Origin: Arthrobacter sp. Leaf69
GTDB taxonomy: Bacteria > Actinomycetota > Actinomycetes > Actinomycetales > Micrococcaceae
Assembly (NCBI RefSeq): GCF_001422645.1
Contig: NZ_LMLR01000001.1
Location: forward strand, 885,725 to 949,724
Reading direction: 5' to 3'
DNA length: 64,000 nucleotides
Below the pieces are notes generated by a model. The model was not told the origin of the DNA, did not search any database, and saw only the letters and a program-made list of their open reading frames with translations. Of the stretch, positions 33,651 through 45,609 are shown in pieces. Every line of letters starts with the position of its first letter. Within the stretch, counting starts at the first letter, position 1. The translations under genes and the position numbers were made by a program.

Positions 33651-35549
33651 ATGAGCAAAGGATCGCCGATCAGCCCCTCGCTGATGGCCACTAAGTCCGC
33701 TGGAGCCCACAAGGCTTCTGAACGCGTCGAACGCCCGGCCGACGCCGGCGTCGACACTGCTGCCGTCTCTCCTGTCCTTGGACCGAACAACGTCGTACCC
33801 CCGACGGTGATGACCGGTTCACAAGCAATTGTCCGCTCGCTCGAAGAACTCGGCGTGGACGATATTTTTGGTTTGCCCGGTGGCGCGATCCTGCCCACCT
33901 ATGACCCCTTGATGGCTTCCCGAATGAACCACATTCTGGTCCGTCACGAACAGGGAGCCGGCCACGCCGCGCAAGGCTACGCCATGGTCACCGGACGGGT
34001 GGGCGTCTGCATCGCCACATCCGGCCCGGGTGCCACCAACCTCGTTACAGCCATCATGGATGCCCACATGGACTCCGTGCCGATGGTCGCCATCACCGGC
34101 CAGGTCTCCAGCGGAGTCATCGGCACCGATGCCTTCCAGGAAGCGGACATCGTCGGCATCACCATGCCGATCACCAAGCACTCCTTCCTGGTGACCGACC
34201 CCAACGACATCCCGCACGTGATGGCCGAGGCATTCCACCTGGCCTCGACCGGGCGCCCGGGTCCGGTCCTGGTGGACGTCGCCAAGGACGCCCAGCAGGG
34301 TCAGATGACCTTCTCCTGGCCGCCCAAGATCGACCTGCCCGGCTACCACCCGGTGCTCCGCGGCCACAACAAGCAGGTCCGCGAAGCGGCCCGGCTCATC
34401 GCGGCGGCCAGCAAGCCCGTGCTCTACGTGGGCGGCGGCGTGGTCAAGGCGCACGCCTCCGCGGAACTGCTGGAGCTCGCGGAACTCTCCGGCGCCCCCG
34501 TGGTCACCACCCTGATGGCCCGCGGCGTCTTCCCGGACTCGCACCCGCAGCACGTCGGCATGCCGGGCATGCACGGCACCGTCTCCGCCGTGACCGCCCT
34601 GCAGCAGTCCGACCTGCTCATCACGCTGGGCGCCCGCTTCGATGACCGGGTGACCGGCGTTCTGAAGACCTTCGCGCCGAACGCCAAGGTCATCCACGCG
34701 GACATCGACCCGGCCGAAATCTCCAAGAACCGCACCGCCGACGTCCCGATCGTGGGCTCGGTCAAGGAGATCATTCCGGAACTCAGCGAGGCCCTGCGCA
34801 CCCTGTTCGCCGTCTCCGGCACCCCGGACTACACCAACTGGTGGGCCTTCCTGAACAACCTCAAGGAAACCTACCCGCTGGGCTGGACCGAACCGGACGA
34901 TGGGCTCAGCGCCCCGCAGCGTGTGATCGAACGCATCGGCGCCCTCACCGGCCCCGAAGGCGTGTACGTCGCCGGCGTGGGACAGCACCAGATGTGGGCC
35001 TCACAGTTCATCAAGTACGAACGCCCGCACGCCTGGCTGAACTCCGGCGGCGCCGGCACCATGGGCTACGCCGTGCCGGCCGCGATGGGCGCCAAGGTGG
35101 GCAACCCGGACCGCGTGGTGTGGGCCATCGACGGCGACGGCTGCTTCCAGATGACCAACCAGGAACTGGCCACCTGCGCCATCAACAACATCCCGATCAA
35201 GGTCGCCATCATCAACAACTCCTCGCTGGGCATGGTGCGGCAGTGGCAGACCCTCTTCTACGAGGGCCGCTACTCAAACACCGACCTCAACACCGGCCAC
35301 GACACCGTCCGGATCCCGGACTTCGTGAAGCTGGCGGACGCCTACGGCTGCGCGTCCTTCCGCTGCGACCGCGACGAGGACATCGACGCCACCATCCAGA
35401 AGGCCCTGGAAATCAACGACCGCCCCGTGGTCATTGACTTCGTCGTGAGCCCCAACTCCATGGTGTGGCCGATGGTCCCCGCCGGAGTGAGCAACGACCA
35501 GATCCAGGTTGCCCGCAACATGACCCCGGAATGGGAAGAGGAGGACTGA
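33651..35549 (+). CDS. ilvB: Acetolactate synthase, large (catalytic) subunit
   Basis: 632-residue thiamine-diphosphate enzyme that condenses pyruvate with pyruvate or 2-oxobutyrate, the first common step to valine, leucine and isoleucine. Visible: [17 protein letters not shown] with the catalytic Glu, the FAD/TPP-region [10 protein letters not shown], and the ThDP-metal motif [20 protein letters not shown], followed by [14 protein letters not shown]. The N-terminal 50 residues are a Ser/Ala/Pro-rich extension, common in actinobacteria. ATG 33651 follows AAAGGAAG. ilvN starts three bases after its stop. Confidence 0.98.
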   Translation: MSKGSPISPSLMATKSAGAHKASERVERPADAGVDTAAVSPVLGPNNVVPPTVMTGSQAIVRSLEELGVDDIFGLPGGAILPTYDPLMASRMNHILVRHEQGAGHAAQGYAMVTGRVGVCIATSGPGATNLVTAIMDAHMDSVPMVAITGQVSSGVIGTDAFQEADIVGITMPITKHSFLVTDPNDIPHVMAEAFHLASTGRPGPVLVDVAKDAQQGQMTFSWPPKIDLPGYHPVLRGHNKQVREAARLIAAASKPVLYVGGGVVKAHASAELLELAELSGAPVVTTLMARGVFPDSHPQHVGMPGMHGTVSAVTALQQSDLLITLGARFDDRVTGVLKTFAPNAKVIHADIDPAEISKNRTADVPIVGSVKEIIPELSEALRTLFAVSGTPDYTNWWAFLNNLKETYPLGWTEPDDGLSAPQRVIERIGALTGPEGVYVAGVGQHQMWASQFIKYERPHAWLNSGGAGTMGYAVPAAMGAKVGNPDRVVWAIDGDGCFQMTNQELATCAINNIPIKVAIINNSSLGMVRQWQTLFYEGRYSNTDLNTGHDTVRIPDFVKLADAYGCASFRCDRDEDIDATIQKALEINDRPVVIDFVVSPNSMVWPMVPAGVSNDQIQVARNMTPEWEEED

Positions 35550-35551
35550 AC

Positions 35552-36064
35552 ATGACCCGCCACACACTGTCCGTTCTGGTCGAAGACAAGCCCGGTGTGC
35601 TGACCCGCGTCGCCAGCCTCTTCGCCCGCCGGGCCTTCAACATCAACTCCCTGGCCGTCGGCCCCACCGAGGTCCCGGGCATGTCCCGGATGACCGTCGT
35701 CGTCGACGCCGACGGTGAGCTCATCGAACAGATCACCAAGCAGCTGAACAAGCTGGTCAACGTGATCAAGATCGTTGAACTTACCTCCGAATCTTCCGTA
35801 CAGCGCGACCACATCCTGGTCAAGGTACGTGCGGATGCCGCTACACGGCTGCAGGTTACCCAGGCTGCAGACCTGTTCCGCGCAGCAGTGGTCGACGTCT
35901 CCACAGAGTCGGTGGTCATTGAGGCAACGGGCCACCCGGAAAAGCTCACGGCACTGCTCTCAGTGCTGGAGCCTTTCGGCATCCGCGAAATCGTGCAGTC
36001 CGGCACCTTGGCCGTTGGGCGGGGATCCCGCTCCATGAGCGACAGGGCTCTGCGCAGCGCTTAG
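35552..36064 (+). CDS. ilvN: Acetolactate synthase, small regulatory subunit
   Basis: 170 residues that bind the IlvB subunit, raise its activity and confer valine feedback inhibition. An N-terminal ACT domain (HTLSVLVEDKPGVLTRVASL then FARRAFNINSLAVG) is followed by the second domain of the family. ATG 35552 lies two bases after the ilvB stop, so the subunits are made in step. Normal length. Confidence 0.98.
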   Translation: MTRHTLSVLVEDKPGVLTRVASLFARRAFNINSLAVGPTEVPGMSRMTVVVDADGELIEQITKQLNKLVNVIKIVELTSESSVQRDHILVKVRADAATRLQVTQAADLFRAAVVDVSTESVVIEATGHPEKLTALLSVLEPFGIREIVQSGTLAVGRGSRSMSDRALRSA

Positions 36065-36077
36065 GCATAGTCCCTGA

Positions 36078-37190
<1,113 letters not shown>

Positions 37191-37200
37191 GCACTGACCG

Positions 37201-37242
37201 GCAGGGGAGCCGGACACCAACTCTGGGGTCCGGCTTCCCTGC
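37201..37242 (+). terminator. Terminator of ilvBNC
   Basis: 15-bp stem (37201-37215 with 37228-37242, one G-U pair) of GC-rich sequence with a 12-base loop, ten bases after ilvC, without a U-tract. Confidence 0.65.
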
Positions 37243-37316
37243 TGTGAAGCACCACCCGCACCACCCGTTTCACCAAAATCCCCACCTGATATACAAGAGA
37301 GCTAAAGAGGTCACCG

Positions 37317-38912
37317 GTGACAAGCACCAAACCTGTAGTACTCCTCGCTGAGGAACTTTCGCCCGCCACGATCGACGCCCTTGGCCCGGACTTTGAAGTC
37401 CGGCAGACCGACGGCGCGGACCGTTCCCAGCTGCTCTCTGCGATCGCCGACGTCGACGCGATCCTGGTCCGTTCCGCCACCCAGGTGGACGCCGAAGCCA
37501 TCGCCGCCGCCAAGAAGCTCAAGGTGATCGCCCGCGCAGGCGTCGGCCTCGACAACGTCGACATCAAGGCCGCCACGCAGGCCGGTGTCATGGTGGTGAA
37601 CGCCCCGACGTCGAACATCGTCTCCGCCGCCGAACTCACCGTCGGCCACATCCTCAGCCTCGCCCGCCACATCCCGCAGGCATCCGCCGCGCTCAAGGAC
37701 GGCGAGTGGAAGCGCTCCAAGTACACCGGCATCGAACTCTTCGAGAAGAAGATCGGCATCATCGGCCTGGGCCGGATCGGCGCCCTCGTCGCCGCCCGCC
37801 TGAAGGGCTTCGACACCAAGATCCTCGCCTACGATCCCTACATCACCTCGGCCCGCGCCGCCCAGCTCGGTGTGCAGCTGGTGACCTTTGACGAGCTGCT
37901 GGCGCAGTCGGACTTCATCAGCATCCACATGCCCAAAACGCCGGAGACCGTCGGCATGCTGGGCGCCGAGTCCTTCAAGAAGATGAAGAGCACCGCGTAC
38001 GTCGTGAACGTCGCCCGCGGCGGCCTGGTCGACGAGGAGGCCCTCTACGCGGCGCTCGAGGCCGGCGAAATCGCCGGAGCCGGCGTGGACGTCTTCGTCA
38101 AGGAACCCAGCACCGACCTGCCGTTCTTCAAGATGGACAACGTGGTGGTCACCCCGCACCTGGGCGCGTCCACGGACGAAGCGCAGGAAAAGGCCGGTGT
38201 CTCCGTGGCCAGGTCCGTCCGCCTCGCCCTCGCCGGGGAACTGGTTCCCGACGCCGTCAACGTGGCCGGCGGCGTGATCGCCCCGGACGTCCGGCCCGGC
38301 ATCGCGCTCGTGGAAAAGCTGGGCCGCATCTTCACCGCGATGACGCACGCCTCGCTCACCCAGTTCGACGTCGAGGTCGCCGGCGAAATCTCCTCGCTGG
38401 ACGTCAAGGTGCTCGAACTCGCGGCCCTCAAGGGGATCTTCGCCGACGTCGTGACCGAGCAGGTCTCCTACGTCAACGCGCCCGTGATCGCCGAGCAGCG
38501 CGGCATCAACGTCCGCCTGATCACGACGCCGGACACCGAGTCGTACCGCAACGTCCTGACCCTGCGCGGCGCCCTCAGTGACGGTTCGCAGATCTCCGTG
38601 GCCGGAACCCTGACCGGACCCAAGCAGGTCCAGAAGCTCGTCGGGATCAACGGCTTCGAGGTGGAGATCCCCATCAGCGAACACCTCGTGGTGGTCGCCT
38701 ACGCGGACCGCCCCGGCGTGATCGGCACCATCGGCCACATCCTGGGCATGAACAACATCAACATCGCCGGCATGCAGGTTGCGCGGCAGGACGAGGGCGG
38801 CCAGGTGCTCGCCCTGCTGACCATCGACAGCTCCGTTCCGCAGCAGGTCCTGGAGGCCATCAAGGCCGGAATCGGCGCTGACATGGTGCGCGAGGTGGAT
38901 CTCGAGGACTGA
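37317..38912 (+). CDS. serA: D-3-phosphoglycerate dehydrogenase
   Basis: 531-residue, long-form enzyme that oxidises 3-phosphoglycerate with NAD+ in serine synthesis. Substrate domain with VIARAGVGLDNVDIKAA, NAD-binding GIIGLGRIGALVAARL, catalytic region VVNVARGGLVDEEALYAAL and VVTPHLGASTDEAQ, then an allosteric ASB domain (about 320-450) and a C-terminal ACT domain beginning VAYADRPGVIGTIGHILG for serine feedback. GTG 37317 has AAGAGG six bases upstream. 74 bases past the ilvC terminator; a hairpin follows it. Confidence 0.97.
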   Translation: MTSTKPVVLLAEELSPATIDALGPDFEVRQTDGADRSQLLSAIADVDAILVRSATQVDAEAIAAAKKLKVIARAGVGLDNVDIKAATQAGVMVVNAPTSNIVSAAELTVGHILSLARHIPQASAALKDGEWKRSKYTGIELFEKKIGIIGLGRIGALVAARLKGFDTKILAYDPYITSARAAQLGVQLVTFDELLAQSDFISIHMPKTPETVGMLGAESFKKMKSTAYVVNVARGGLVDEEALYAALEAGEIAGAGVDVFVKEPSTDLPFFKMDNVVVTPHLGASTDEAQEKAGVSVARSVRLALAGELVPDAVNVAGGVIAPDVRPGIALVEKLGRIFTAMTHASLTQFDVEVAGEISSLDVKVLELAALKGIFADVVTEQVSYVNAPVIAEQRGINVRLITTPDTESYRNVLTLRGALSDGSQISVAGTLTGPKQVQKLVGINGFEVEIPISEHLVVVAYADRPGVIGTIGHILGMNNINIAGMQVARQDEGGQVLALLTIDSSVPQQVLEAIKAGIGADMVREVDLED

Positions 38913-38929
38913 TGTCTTCACCGTGGATG

Positions 38930-38955
38930 CCGGCGGCGGCTCGGGCCGCCGCCGG
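38930..38955 (+). terminator. Terminator of serA
   Basis: CCGGCGGCGGC-TCGG-GCCGCCGCCGG: a perfect 11-bp stem with a 4-base loop, 17 bases after serA, no U-tract (I-shaped type). Confidence 0.7.
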
Positions 38956-39117
38956 TGTCCGCGAACACATGGCTGGTCTGCGTACAATGGCTACGTCCGA
39001 TTTTCGGATCCGGCCGGCAGCCCGGCCTTTACTTTTGCACACCCGGCAGGGGACGCCTTCACTTCCGCTTTGGAATGAACAGCGGTGTGCGCACGCAATC
39101 CAGCTTTCAGGAGCCCA

Positions 39118-41907
39118 ATGAACGCCGTCCAGAGGTTCATCAGAAGCCGAGTGCTTTTGCTGACCGCGTCCATTTTGATCGTGGCCATGTGCCTTTCGGT
39201 CCTCGTTCAGGGTCAGTCACAGGCCGCCCTGAACCGGACCGTTGACCAGAATTCGCGGGGGCTCTACGACGTCCTTGTCCAGGCCAAGACCGACGACAAC
39301 GGCGGGCTCATGCAGCCGGAAATCGCCGCCGGCCAGGGCGGCATCAGCTTCGAGCAGCTGGACGCCCTCCGGAAACTCTCCGGAACCTCCGTGGCGGCGC
39401 CCATCAGCCTCGTCTCCCGCGTCACCCAGGACCTCGAGTCCCCCCGCCTGGAGGCCACCGACTACCTCGGCTACCAGGCCGGACTCGCCGGCACCGCCGG
39501 GGACCCCACCGCCACGGACCCGAGCAAATGGCCTGCCGCCGAGTCGGTCCTGTCCGACACACCGAAGACCTACCGGCTGACCGCCAGCGCCGTCAGCTCC
39601 GACGGACACTCCGAGCAGACCCTGTTCAAGACCACGGCCGAAGGATCACTCGGCAAGGCCCGCATCATCGAAGAGGAGGTGGCCGGCGGCAAGAACGTCC
39701 GCATCGCGGGCCCCGAGGGGGAGACCGGCATCAAGTTCCCGGCCCCCGCCGGCGGCTCCGAGCACAACCTCTTCAACCTCTCCGTCTCCCTGCCCCTCGC
39801 CCCGCAGGTGACGGAATCCGTCGTCGCCGTCGACCCCGTCTCCGAGCGCGCCCTCCTCGGCAGCGCCGGCGACTTCCTCGCCCCGCTCGAAAAAGCGCCG
39901 CCCGCCGACGCCCGCAACGCCGGAGCGATCGGCCGCCACTTCGAAAGCCTCTTCACCACCGGCATCAGCATGGACGAACTGAAGGAAGGCCCCGATTTCC
40001 TCGGCGTCAAGCTCAAGTACTGGGCGCCGCTGATGAGCCAGTACCAGCAGGCCAAGCGCAACGGCCAGCTGACCGAGGACTCCCAGGCGATTCCGCTGAT
40101 TGTCCGCTCCGGCACATCCCTTGACCTCAAGTACTCGGTCAAGATCGAGGAAATCGACGCCTCCGGCAACGTCACCAAGGAAGTCGGCACCGCAACGCGG
40201 TCGCTGGACAAGGACTATCTCCCGTTCGTCTCCAAGTCCCCGTTCTCCCTGGCCTGGCCCGGGTCCAAGGACCTCACGCCGCTGCTGGGCGACACCGCCA
40301 GCTTCGGCCAGGGCCTCTACAACCCCGCGACGTGGAGCACCGACTTCGCGTCCGCCCCGAAGTACACCGACGGCGAGACCGCAGGCAACGGCGCCGTGGA
40401 CAAGAGCGCCACCCCCGGCGACTGGGTCACCGTGAACCGCCTCCCGGAGAAATCCGCCAGCGGCGACCCCGTGGACCAGACCCAGCGCAAGCCCGTCGAC
40501 GAGCGCTCCTACCGCACTGACCTCGAGACCGGCAAGAAGCTCGCCACGCCGCTCGCCATGGTCTACGGCACGTTCGACGCCGAGAAGGTCAAGGAAGCGG
40601 CCGGCGACGTCAACCGCCTGCCCCTGGGCGGCTACGACCCCACCCCGTTCACGCTCACCAAGGACGCCTCCGGCAAGGACGTCGAGAACACCGAGCTCAA
40701 GCCCTCGCTCAGCGCCACGGGCCTGGCCAGCCAGTCCGCCGGCGCCATCACCGACTTCTACGGCCTCGCCGCAGCCCGCGGCTACGAGGACAACGCCGCC
40801 GTGATCGACGCCGTGCGCATCCGTGCCAAGGCGCCCGGCAGCTGGAAAGAAGCCCAGCCCGAGGTGGAGAAGCTAGCCAACGAGATCCGCGACATGGGCC
40901 TGGAAGCGACCATTGTTGCCGGCTCCGCCCGTGAGGACGCCAGCATCTTCGTCCCCGGCTATTCCAAGGACGACGCCGGCAAGGAAACCCCGCTCGGCAC
41001 CGTCCAGCAGTCGTGGGTCCGCCAGGACGCCGCTGACGCCGTTTCCGGCTCCCTCACCTCCACCAACCTGACCCTGCTCTTCCTCACCCTCATCGGTGCG
41101 GCCCTGCTGACCGGCGCCTCGACCGTGAGCTACGTCCGGAAACGCCGCACCGAGGCCGGTACCCTGCGCGCCATGGGTTGGACCCAGCGCCGCATCCGGT
41201 CCTGGGTGCTCGCCGAATTCGGCGTCGGCGCCGCCCTGCTGGCCGTCGCCGGAATTGTCCTGAGCCTTGTCAGTTGGAACCCGGCGACGGCGATCGTGTC
41301 CGCCTCCGTGCTGGTGCTCTACGCCGCGGCGGCCTTCTTCGCCGCCCAGCAGCTGCGCCACCGCGAGGTAGTGGACCAGGAACCTCAGCACGATGAGCGC
41401 CTCATCGCGGTGGACTCCCCGCTGACCTTCGCCAACCGGCAGTTGAGCACCAACAAGTTCAACACCATCTCCCTGGCGGTCGCCGTCGGCGTCTTCGCCG
41501 CAGCGGTCGGCGGCATGGTCGCACTCCTGATCGACATTCCCCGGGCCGCCGGCGCCAGCGCGCTCAGCGGGCTGGCAGCGAGCAGCATCGCGCTGCCGAG
41601 CATCATCCTCGGACTGTCCGGCGTCGCCGTCGGCCTCCTGCTGACCATGGTCACCGGCCGCTTCGAGCTGCAGGCCAAGCGCCAGTACCTCGGCACGCTG
41701 CAGGCCATGGGCTGGAACCCGGACATGCTGGGCCAGGTCCGCCTCTTCGAAAATGCCATGGTGGGGACGGTCGCGCTGCCGCTGGGTATCCTCGGCGCCC
41801 TCGGCGTTGGCCTCCTCCTCGCCCCCTATGCCGCGCTCTGGGCCGCTATCGCCGGGCTCGTGGCTGTACTTTGCTGGATTCCGATTGCAACGAAAGTGGT
41901 CCGATGA
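39118..41907 (+). CDS. ABC transporter permease, FtsX/MacB-like
   Basis: 929 residues. N-terminal helix (VLLLTASILIVAMCLSVLV), a large extracytoplasmic domain (about 45-640), then three helices with the FtsX motif RKRRTEAGTLRAMGWTQRRI, and a second FtsX-like unit near the C-terminus (TLQAMGWNPDMLGQVRLFEN). It should transmit ATP hydrolysis to an outer domain rather than carry a small solute: typical of lipoprotein, cell-wall hydrolase or antimicrobial-peptide systems. ATG 39118 has AGGAG; GTG 39085 in frame is less likely. Overlaps the ATPase by four bases. Confidence 0.9.
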   Translation: MNAVQRFIRSRVLLLTASILIVAMCLSVLVQGQSQAALNRTVDQNSRGLYDVLVQAKTDDNGGLMQPEIAAGQGGISFEQLDALRKLSGTSVAAPISLVSRVTQDLESPRLEATDYLGYQAGLAGTAGDPTATDPSKWPAAESVLSDTPKTYRLTASAVSSDGHSEQTLFKTTAEGSLGKARIIEEEVAGGKNVRIAGPEGETGIKFPAPAGGSEHNLFNLSVSLPLAPQVTESVVAVDPVSERALLGSAGDFLAPLEKAPPADARNAGAIGRHFESLFTTGISMDELKEGPDFLGVKLKYWAPLMSQYQQAKRNGQLTEDSQAIPLIVRSGTSLDLKYSVKIEEIDASGNVTKEVGTATRSLDKDYLPFVSKSPFSLAWPGSKDLTPLLGDTASFGQGLYNPATWSTDFASAPKYTDGETAGNGAVDKSATPGDWVTVNRLPEKSASGDPVDQTQRKPVDERSYRTDLETGKKLATPLAMVYGTFDAEKVKEAAGDVNRLPLGGYDPTPFTLTKDASGKDVENTELKPSLSATGLASQSAGAITDFYGLAAARGYEDNAAVIDAVRIRAKAPGSWKEAQPEVEKLANEIRDMGLEATIVAGSAREDASIFVPGYSKDDAGKETPLGTVQQSWVRQDAADAVSGSLTSTNLTLLFLTLIGAALLTGASTVSYVRKRRTEAGTLRAMGWTQRRIRSWVLAEFGVGAALLAVAGIVLSLVSWNPATAIVSASVLVLYAAAAFFAAQQLRHREVVDQEPQHDERLIAVDSPLTFANRQLSTNKFNTISLAVAVGVFAAAVGGMVALLIDIPRAAGASALSGLAASSIALPSIILGLSGVAVGLLLTMVTGRFELQAKRQYLGTLQAMGWNPDMLGQVRLFENAMVGTVALPLGILGALGVGLLLAPYAALWAAIAGLVAVLCWIPIATKVVR

Positions 41908-42671
41908 ACAACGACCTGAACCTTGACCGTGAGGCTCACGAGGGGATGACGGCAAGCACCCGCCGCGGTGCCCACCAGACCCGCGCCAACACGATCGTGA
42001 AGGCCGCCGACCACGCCACGCCGCTGGAGCTCAGCAACATCACCATCCACTACGGCGGCGGAAAGGGCGGCGCAGAAGCCGTCAACGTCGTCGACGACTT
42101 CAACATGACCCTGCACGCCGGCGAGATGCACTGCGTCGCCGGCCGCTCCGGCTCGGGCAAGACCAGCATCCTGACGGTCGGCGCGGGCCTGACCCTGCCG
42201 ACGTCGGGCCGGGTGTTCTGGGAGGGCGATTCCCTCGAGACCATGGGCGACGACGAAATCGCCGACCGCCGCCGGGCCCTGATCGGCTACGTTGACCAGG
42301 GCGGCGCCCTGATCGACGGGATGAGCGCTCTGGAGAACGTGCTGCTTCCCGCCGTGCCCGACGGCGAGGTGGACAAGCGCCGCGACATGGCCAAGGACCT
42401 CCTGGACCTCGTGGGCCTGGGCCGGCGCATGCGCCACCGCCCGGCCCAGCTCTCCGGCGGTGAACGCCAGCGCGTGGCCATCGCCCGGGCCCTGATCCTG
42501 GGCACCCGCGTGCTGGTGGTGGACGAGCCCACCGCCAGCCTGGACCGGTCCTCGGCCAACCGCATCATCAGCATCCTCAAGGACACCACCTCGGACGGAA
42601 TCGCCGTCCTGGTGGCGTCACATGACCACGAACTGGTCCGCCAGAGCGATACCCTCACCGAACTGATCTAG
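41904..42671 (+). CDS. ABC transporter ATP-binding protein, MacB/LolD-like
   Basis: 255 residues. Walker A GRSGSGKTS, Q-loop YVDQGGAL, signature QLSGGERQRVAIA, Walker B VLVVDEPTASLD and H-loop SHDHELV are all present. It has a 50-residue N-terminal extension. ATG 41904 overlaps the permease stop (ATGA), so the two form one complex and one operon. metG follows ten bases later and may be transcribed with it. Confidence 0.93.
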   Translation: MNNDLNLDREAHEGMTASTRRGAHQTRANTIVKAADHATPLELSNITIHYGGGKGGAEAVNVVDDFNMTLHAGEMHCVAGRSGSGKTSILTVGAGLTLPTSGRVFWEGDSLETMGDDEIADRRRALIGYVDQGGALIDGMSALENVLLPAVPDGEVDKRRDMAKDLLDLVGLGRRMRHRPAQLSGGERQRVAIARALILGTRVLVVDEPTASLDRSSANRIISILKDTTSDGIAVLVASHDHELVRQSDTLTELI

Positions 42672-42680
42672 GTTAAAACT

Positions 42681-44240
42681 GTGACCGCTTCCGAAAAAAC
42701 CCCGTTCTACATCACCACGGCCATCAGCTACCCCAACGGCGTGCCGCACATCGGCCACGCCTACGAGGTCATCGCCACGGACGCGATGGCGCGCTTCAAG
42801 CGCCTGGACGGCTACGACGTGTTCTTTATGACCGGCACGGACGAGCACGGCCTGAAGATGCAGCAGACAGCGGAAAAGGAAGGCATCCCGGTCAAGGAAC
42901 TCGCCGACCGTAACTCGGCCGCCTTCCGGCAGATGAGCGATGACCTCGGCATCTCCCTGAGCCGCTTCATCCGCACGACGGACCCGGACCACTACGAGGC
43001 CGCCAAGGCTCTCTGGCAGCGGATGGAAGCCAACGGGGACATCTACCTTTCCAAGTACGCCGGCTGGTACTCGGTCCGCGACGAGCGCTATTTCGTCGAG
43101 GACGAGACCGAGGTGCAGGCCGACGGCCTCCGCTACGCGTCGGAGACCGGCACCGAGGTGACCTGGACCGAGGAGGAGAGCTACTTCTTCAAGCTTTCTT
43201 CCTACCAGGACCGGCTGCTGGCCCTCTACGCGGACCACCCGTCCTTCGGCGCCCCGCACAACCGCTTCAACGAGGTGGTCAGCTTCGTCAAGGGCGGCCT
43301 CGAGGACCTGTCGATCAGCCGCACCTCCTTCGACTGGGGCGTTCCCGTCCCGGGCAACCCGGAGCACGTCATGTACGTCTGGGTGGATGCGTTGACCAAC
43401 TACCTGACCGGCGTCGGCTTCCCCCACACCGACTCCGAGCTGTTCCGGAAGTATTGGCCCGCGGACGTCCACGTGATCGGCAAGGACATCTCCCGCTTCC
43501 ACGCCGTCTACTGGCCCGCGTTCCTGATGTCCGCCGGGCTGGAACTGCCCAAGCGCGTCATGATCCACGGCTTCCTGCACAACCAGGGCGTCAAGATGTC
43601 CAAATCGTTGGGCAACGTGGTGGCCCCGGCCGACTGGGTGGCCCAGTACGGCCTGGACCAGGTGCGTTTCTTCCTGCTCCGCGAAGTCCCGTTCGGCGCG
43701 GATGGCTCCTACAGCCACGACGCCGTCGTGGGCCGGATGAACGCCGACCTCGCCAACAACTTCGGCAACCTGGCCCAGCGTTCGCTGTCCATGGTGGCGA
43801 AGAACTGCGACGGCGCCGTACCCGTCCCCGGAGGTTTCACCGCCGAGGACGCCGCGCTGCTGGGTCAGGCCAACGGATTGCTGGACATTTCCCGGGCCGC
43901 GTTCGAAAAGCAGGAGTTCAGCCGTGCCCTCGAGGCCATCTGGAATGTCCTGGGCGACACCAACGCCTACTTCGCCGAGCAGGCCCCGTGGGTGCTGCGG
44001 AAGACCGACGTCGAACGCATGAACACCGTTCTCTACGTGACCCTCGAGGTGCTCCGCATCGTCGCCATCCTCGCCCAGCCGGTCATGCCGGCGGCGACGG
44101 CGGCCATCCTGGACACGCTGGGCCAGCCGGAGGGGGAGGCCCGCGAGTTCGCCGCCCTGGGCACGCCGATCGTGGCCGGAACCCCGCTGCCCGCCCCGTC
44201 CCCGGTCTTCCCGAAGTACGAGGAGCCTGCCGAGGCCTGA
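42681..44240 (+). CDS. metG: Methionyl-tRNA synthetase
   Basis: 519-residue class I synthetase. HIGH motif PHIGHAYEV (His23) and KMSKS motif KMSKSLG (305-309) are intact. The zinc-knuckle cysteines of the E. coli type are absent; instead it has [15 protein letters not shown], the zinc-less form. No C-terminal tRNA-binding domain, consistent with the length. GTG 42681 starts ten bases after the ABC gene. Essential translation gene with its own hairpin 3'. Confidence 0.98.
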   Translation: MTASEKTPFYITTAISYPNGVPHIGHAYEVIATDAMARFKRLDGYDVFFMTGTDEHGLKMQQTAEKEGIPVKELADRNSAAFRQMSDDLGISLSRFIRTTDPDHYEAAKALWQRMEANGDIYLSKYAGWYSVRDERYFVEDETEVQADGLRYASETGTEVTWTEEESYFFKLSSYQDRLLALYADHPSFGAPHNRFNEVVSFVKGGLEDLSISRTSFDWGVPVPGNPEHVMYVWVDALTNYLTGVGFPHTDSELFRKYWPADVHVIGKDISRFHAVYWPAFLMSAGLELPKRVMIHGFLHNQGVKMSKSLGNVVAPADWVAQYGLDQVRFFLLREVPFGADGSYSHDAVVGRMNADLANNFGNLAQRSLSMVAKNCDGAVPVPGGFTAEDAALLGQANGLLDISRAAFEKQEFSRALEAIWNVLGDTNAYFAEQAPWVLRKTDVERMNTVLYVTLEVLRIVAILAQPVMPAATAAILDTLGQPEGEAREFAALGTPIVAGTPLPAPSPVFPKYEEPAEA

Positions 44241-44282
44241 CCGCCGCCAGACGCTCCCGCAGATCCCGCGGCCTTTCGAGTG

Positions 44283-44330
44283 ACGCTCCCGCACCTCCGA
44301 CTTGAAGGAGCGGGAGCGTTTCGCTTTTGC
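44283..44330 (+). terminator. Terminator of metG
   Basis: ACGCTCCCGC (44283-44292) pairs with GCGGGAGCGT (44310-44319), followed by TTTCGCTTTT. 42 bases past the metG stop. Confidence 0.8.
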
Positions 44331-44360
44331 CCGTCTGAAGTGCGGCAGCGTCGGAGTGGT

Positions 44361-44410
44361 GTTCGAATAGTGAGACAACTTGACCAGCATGTGGATCACT
44401 TGGCTACGCT
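44361..44410 (+). promoter_or_regulatory. leuB promoter with NdgR/LtbR site
   Basis: GTTCG-AATAG-TGAGAC (44361-44376), then a -35-like TTGACC (44380-44385) and TACGCT (44405-44410) as -10, six bases before the leuB ATG. The site lies directly upstream of -35; leuB mRNA is probably leaderless. Confidence 0.55.
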
Positions 44411-44416
44411 GAAAAC

Positions 44417-45484
44417 ATGAGCGCATCCACCATTGATCTGGCCGTCATTCCCGGCGACGGCATCGGCCCCGAGGTCACCGCCGAGGCTGTGAAGGTCCTC
44501 GAGAAGGCCGCCGCCGCCGAGGGCATTGTGCTGCAGCAGACCCACTACAAGCTGGGCGCGCAGCACTGGCTCGAAACGGGGGAGACCCTGCCGGAGGAGA
44601 CCCTCGCCGATCTCCGCACCCGCGACGCCATCCTGTTCGGCGCCGTCGGCGCGGCCCCGGGCGACACCCGCATCCCCTCCGGCATCATCGAGCGTGAGCT
44701 GCTGCTCAAGCTGCGCTTCAGCCTGGACCACTTCGTCAACCTGCGCCCGTCCCGGCTGTACCCGGGCGTCGCCAGCCCGCTCGCCAACCCCGGCGACATC
44801 GATTTCATCGTGGTCCGCGAGGGCACCGAGGGCCCCTACGTCGGCAACGGCGGGACGCTGCGCCCCGGCACCCCGCACGAGGTCGCCACCGAAGTCTCGC
44901 TCAACACCGCCCACGGCGTGGAGCGCGTGGTCCGCGACGCCTTCCGCCGGGCCAACGACCGCCCGCGCAAGAAGCTGACCCTCGTCCACAAACACAACGT
45001 CCTGGTCTTCGCCGGCCACCTCTGGAAGCGGACCGTGGAGGCCGTGGCCCAGGAGTTCCCGGACGTCACCCATGACTACCTGCACATCGACGCCGCCACG
45101 ATCTTTATGGTCACGGACCCGGCGCGCTTCGACGTGATCGTCACGGACAACCTCTTCGGCGACATCATCACCGACCTCGCCGCGGCCGTCACCGGCGGCA
45201 TCGGCCTGGCCGCCTCGGGAAACATCAACATGGAACGCACCGCGCCGTCCATGTTCGAACCCGTCCACGGTTCGGCTCCGGACATTGCCGGTCAGCAAAA
45301 GGCTGACCCGACGGCGGCCATCCTCTCCGCAGCCCTGCTGCTGGACCACTTGGGCTACGGCGCCGCCGCACGCAAGATTGAGGCGGCCGTCGTCGCCGAC
45401 ATCGCGGCCCGCGGCACGGCAGCTCCGGACGCCGCAGCCCGCAGCACCAGCGCGATCGGTGACGCCATCGCCGCCGCCCTGTAA
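44417..45484 (+). CDS. leuB: 3-isopropylmalate dehydrogenase
   Basis: 355-residue NAD+-dependent decarboxylating dehydrogenase of leucine synthesis, cytoplasmic. [12 protein letters not shown] near the start, [26 protein letters not shown] and [13 protein letters not shown] with substrate/metal residues, and [13 protein letters not shown] near the C-terminus match the family, with the short actinobacterial type. ATG 44417 is fixed by the -10 box six bases upstream. Transcribed apart from leuCD, which is at 61.7 kb. Confidence 0.98.
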   Translation: MSASTIDLAVIPGDGIGPEVTAEAVKVLEKAAAAEGIVLQQTHYKLGAQHWLETGETLPEETLADLRTRDAILFGAVGAAPGDTRIPSGIIERELLLKLRFSLDHFVNLRPSRLYPGVASPLANPGDIDFIVVREGTEGPYVGNGGTLRPGTPHEVATEVSLNTAHGVERVVRDAFRRANDRPRKKLTLVHKHNVLVFAGHLWKRTVEAVAQEFPDVTHDYLHIDAATIFMVTDPARFDVIVTDNLFGDIITDLAAAVTGGIGLAASGNINMERTAPSMFEPVHGSAPDIAGQQKADPTAAILSAALLLDHLGYGAAARKIEAAVVADIAARGTAAPDAAARSTSAIGDAIAAAL

Positions 45485-45609
45485 GCGCCACGAGGCACCG
45501 GGCCGGCGGCCCCGCCAACGGGCGTAAGCTTGTTTCGAATCACCAATATGCTGCCGTGGTCCGACGATGAACCACGTTCACACACCAGGCAGCCGACCGT
45601 GGAGGAACC

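Noticed and set aside
43454..44305. 283-codon frame inside metG
   Set aside because: Alternative frame of metG with Arg/Pro-rich noise.
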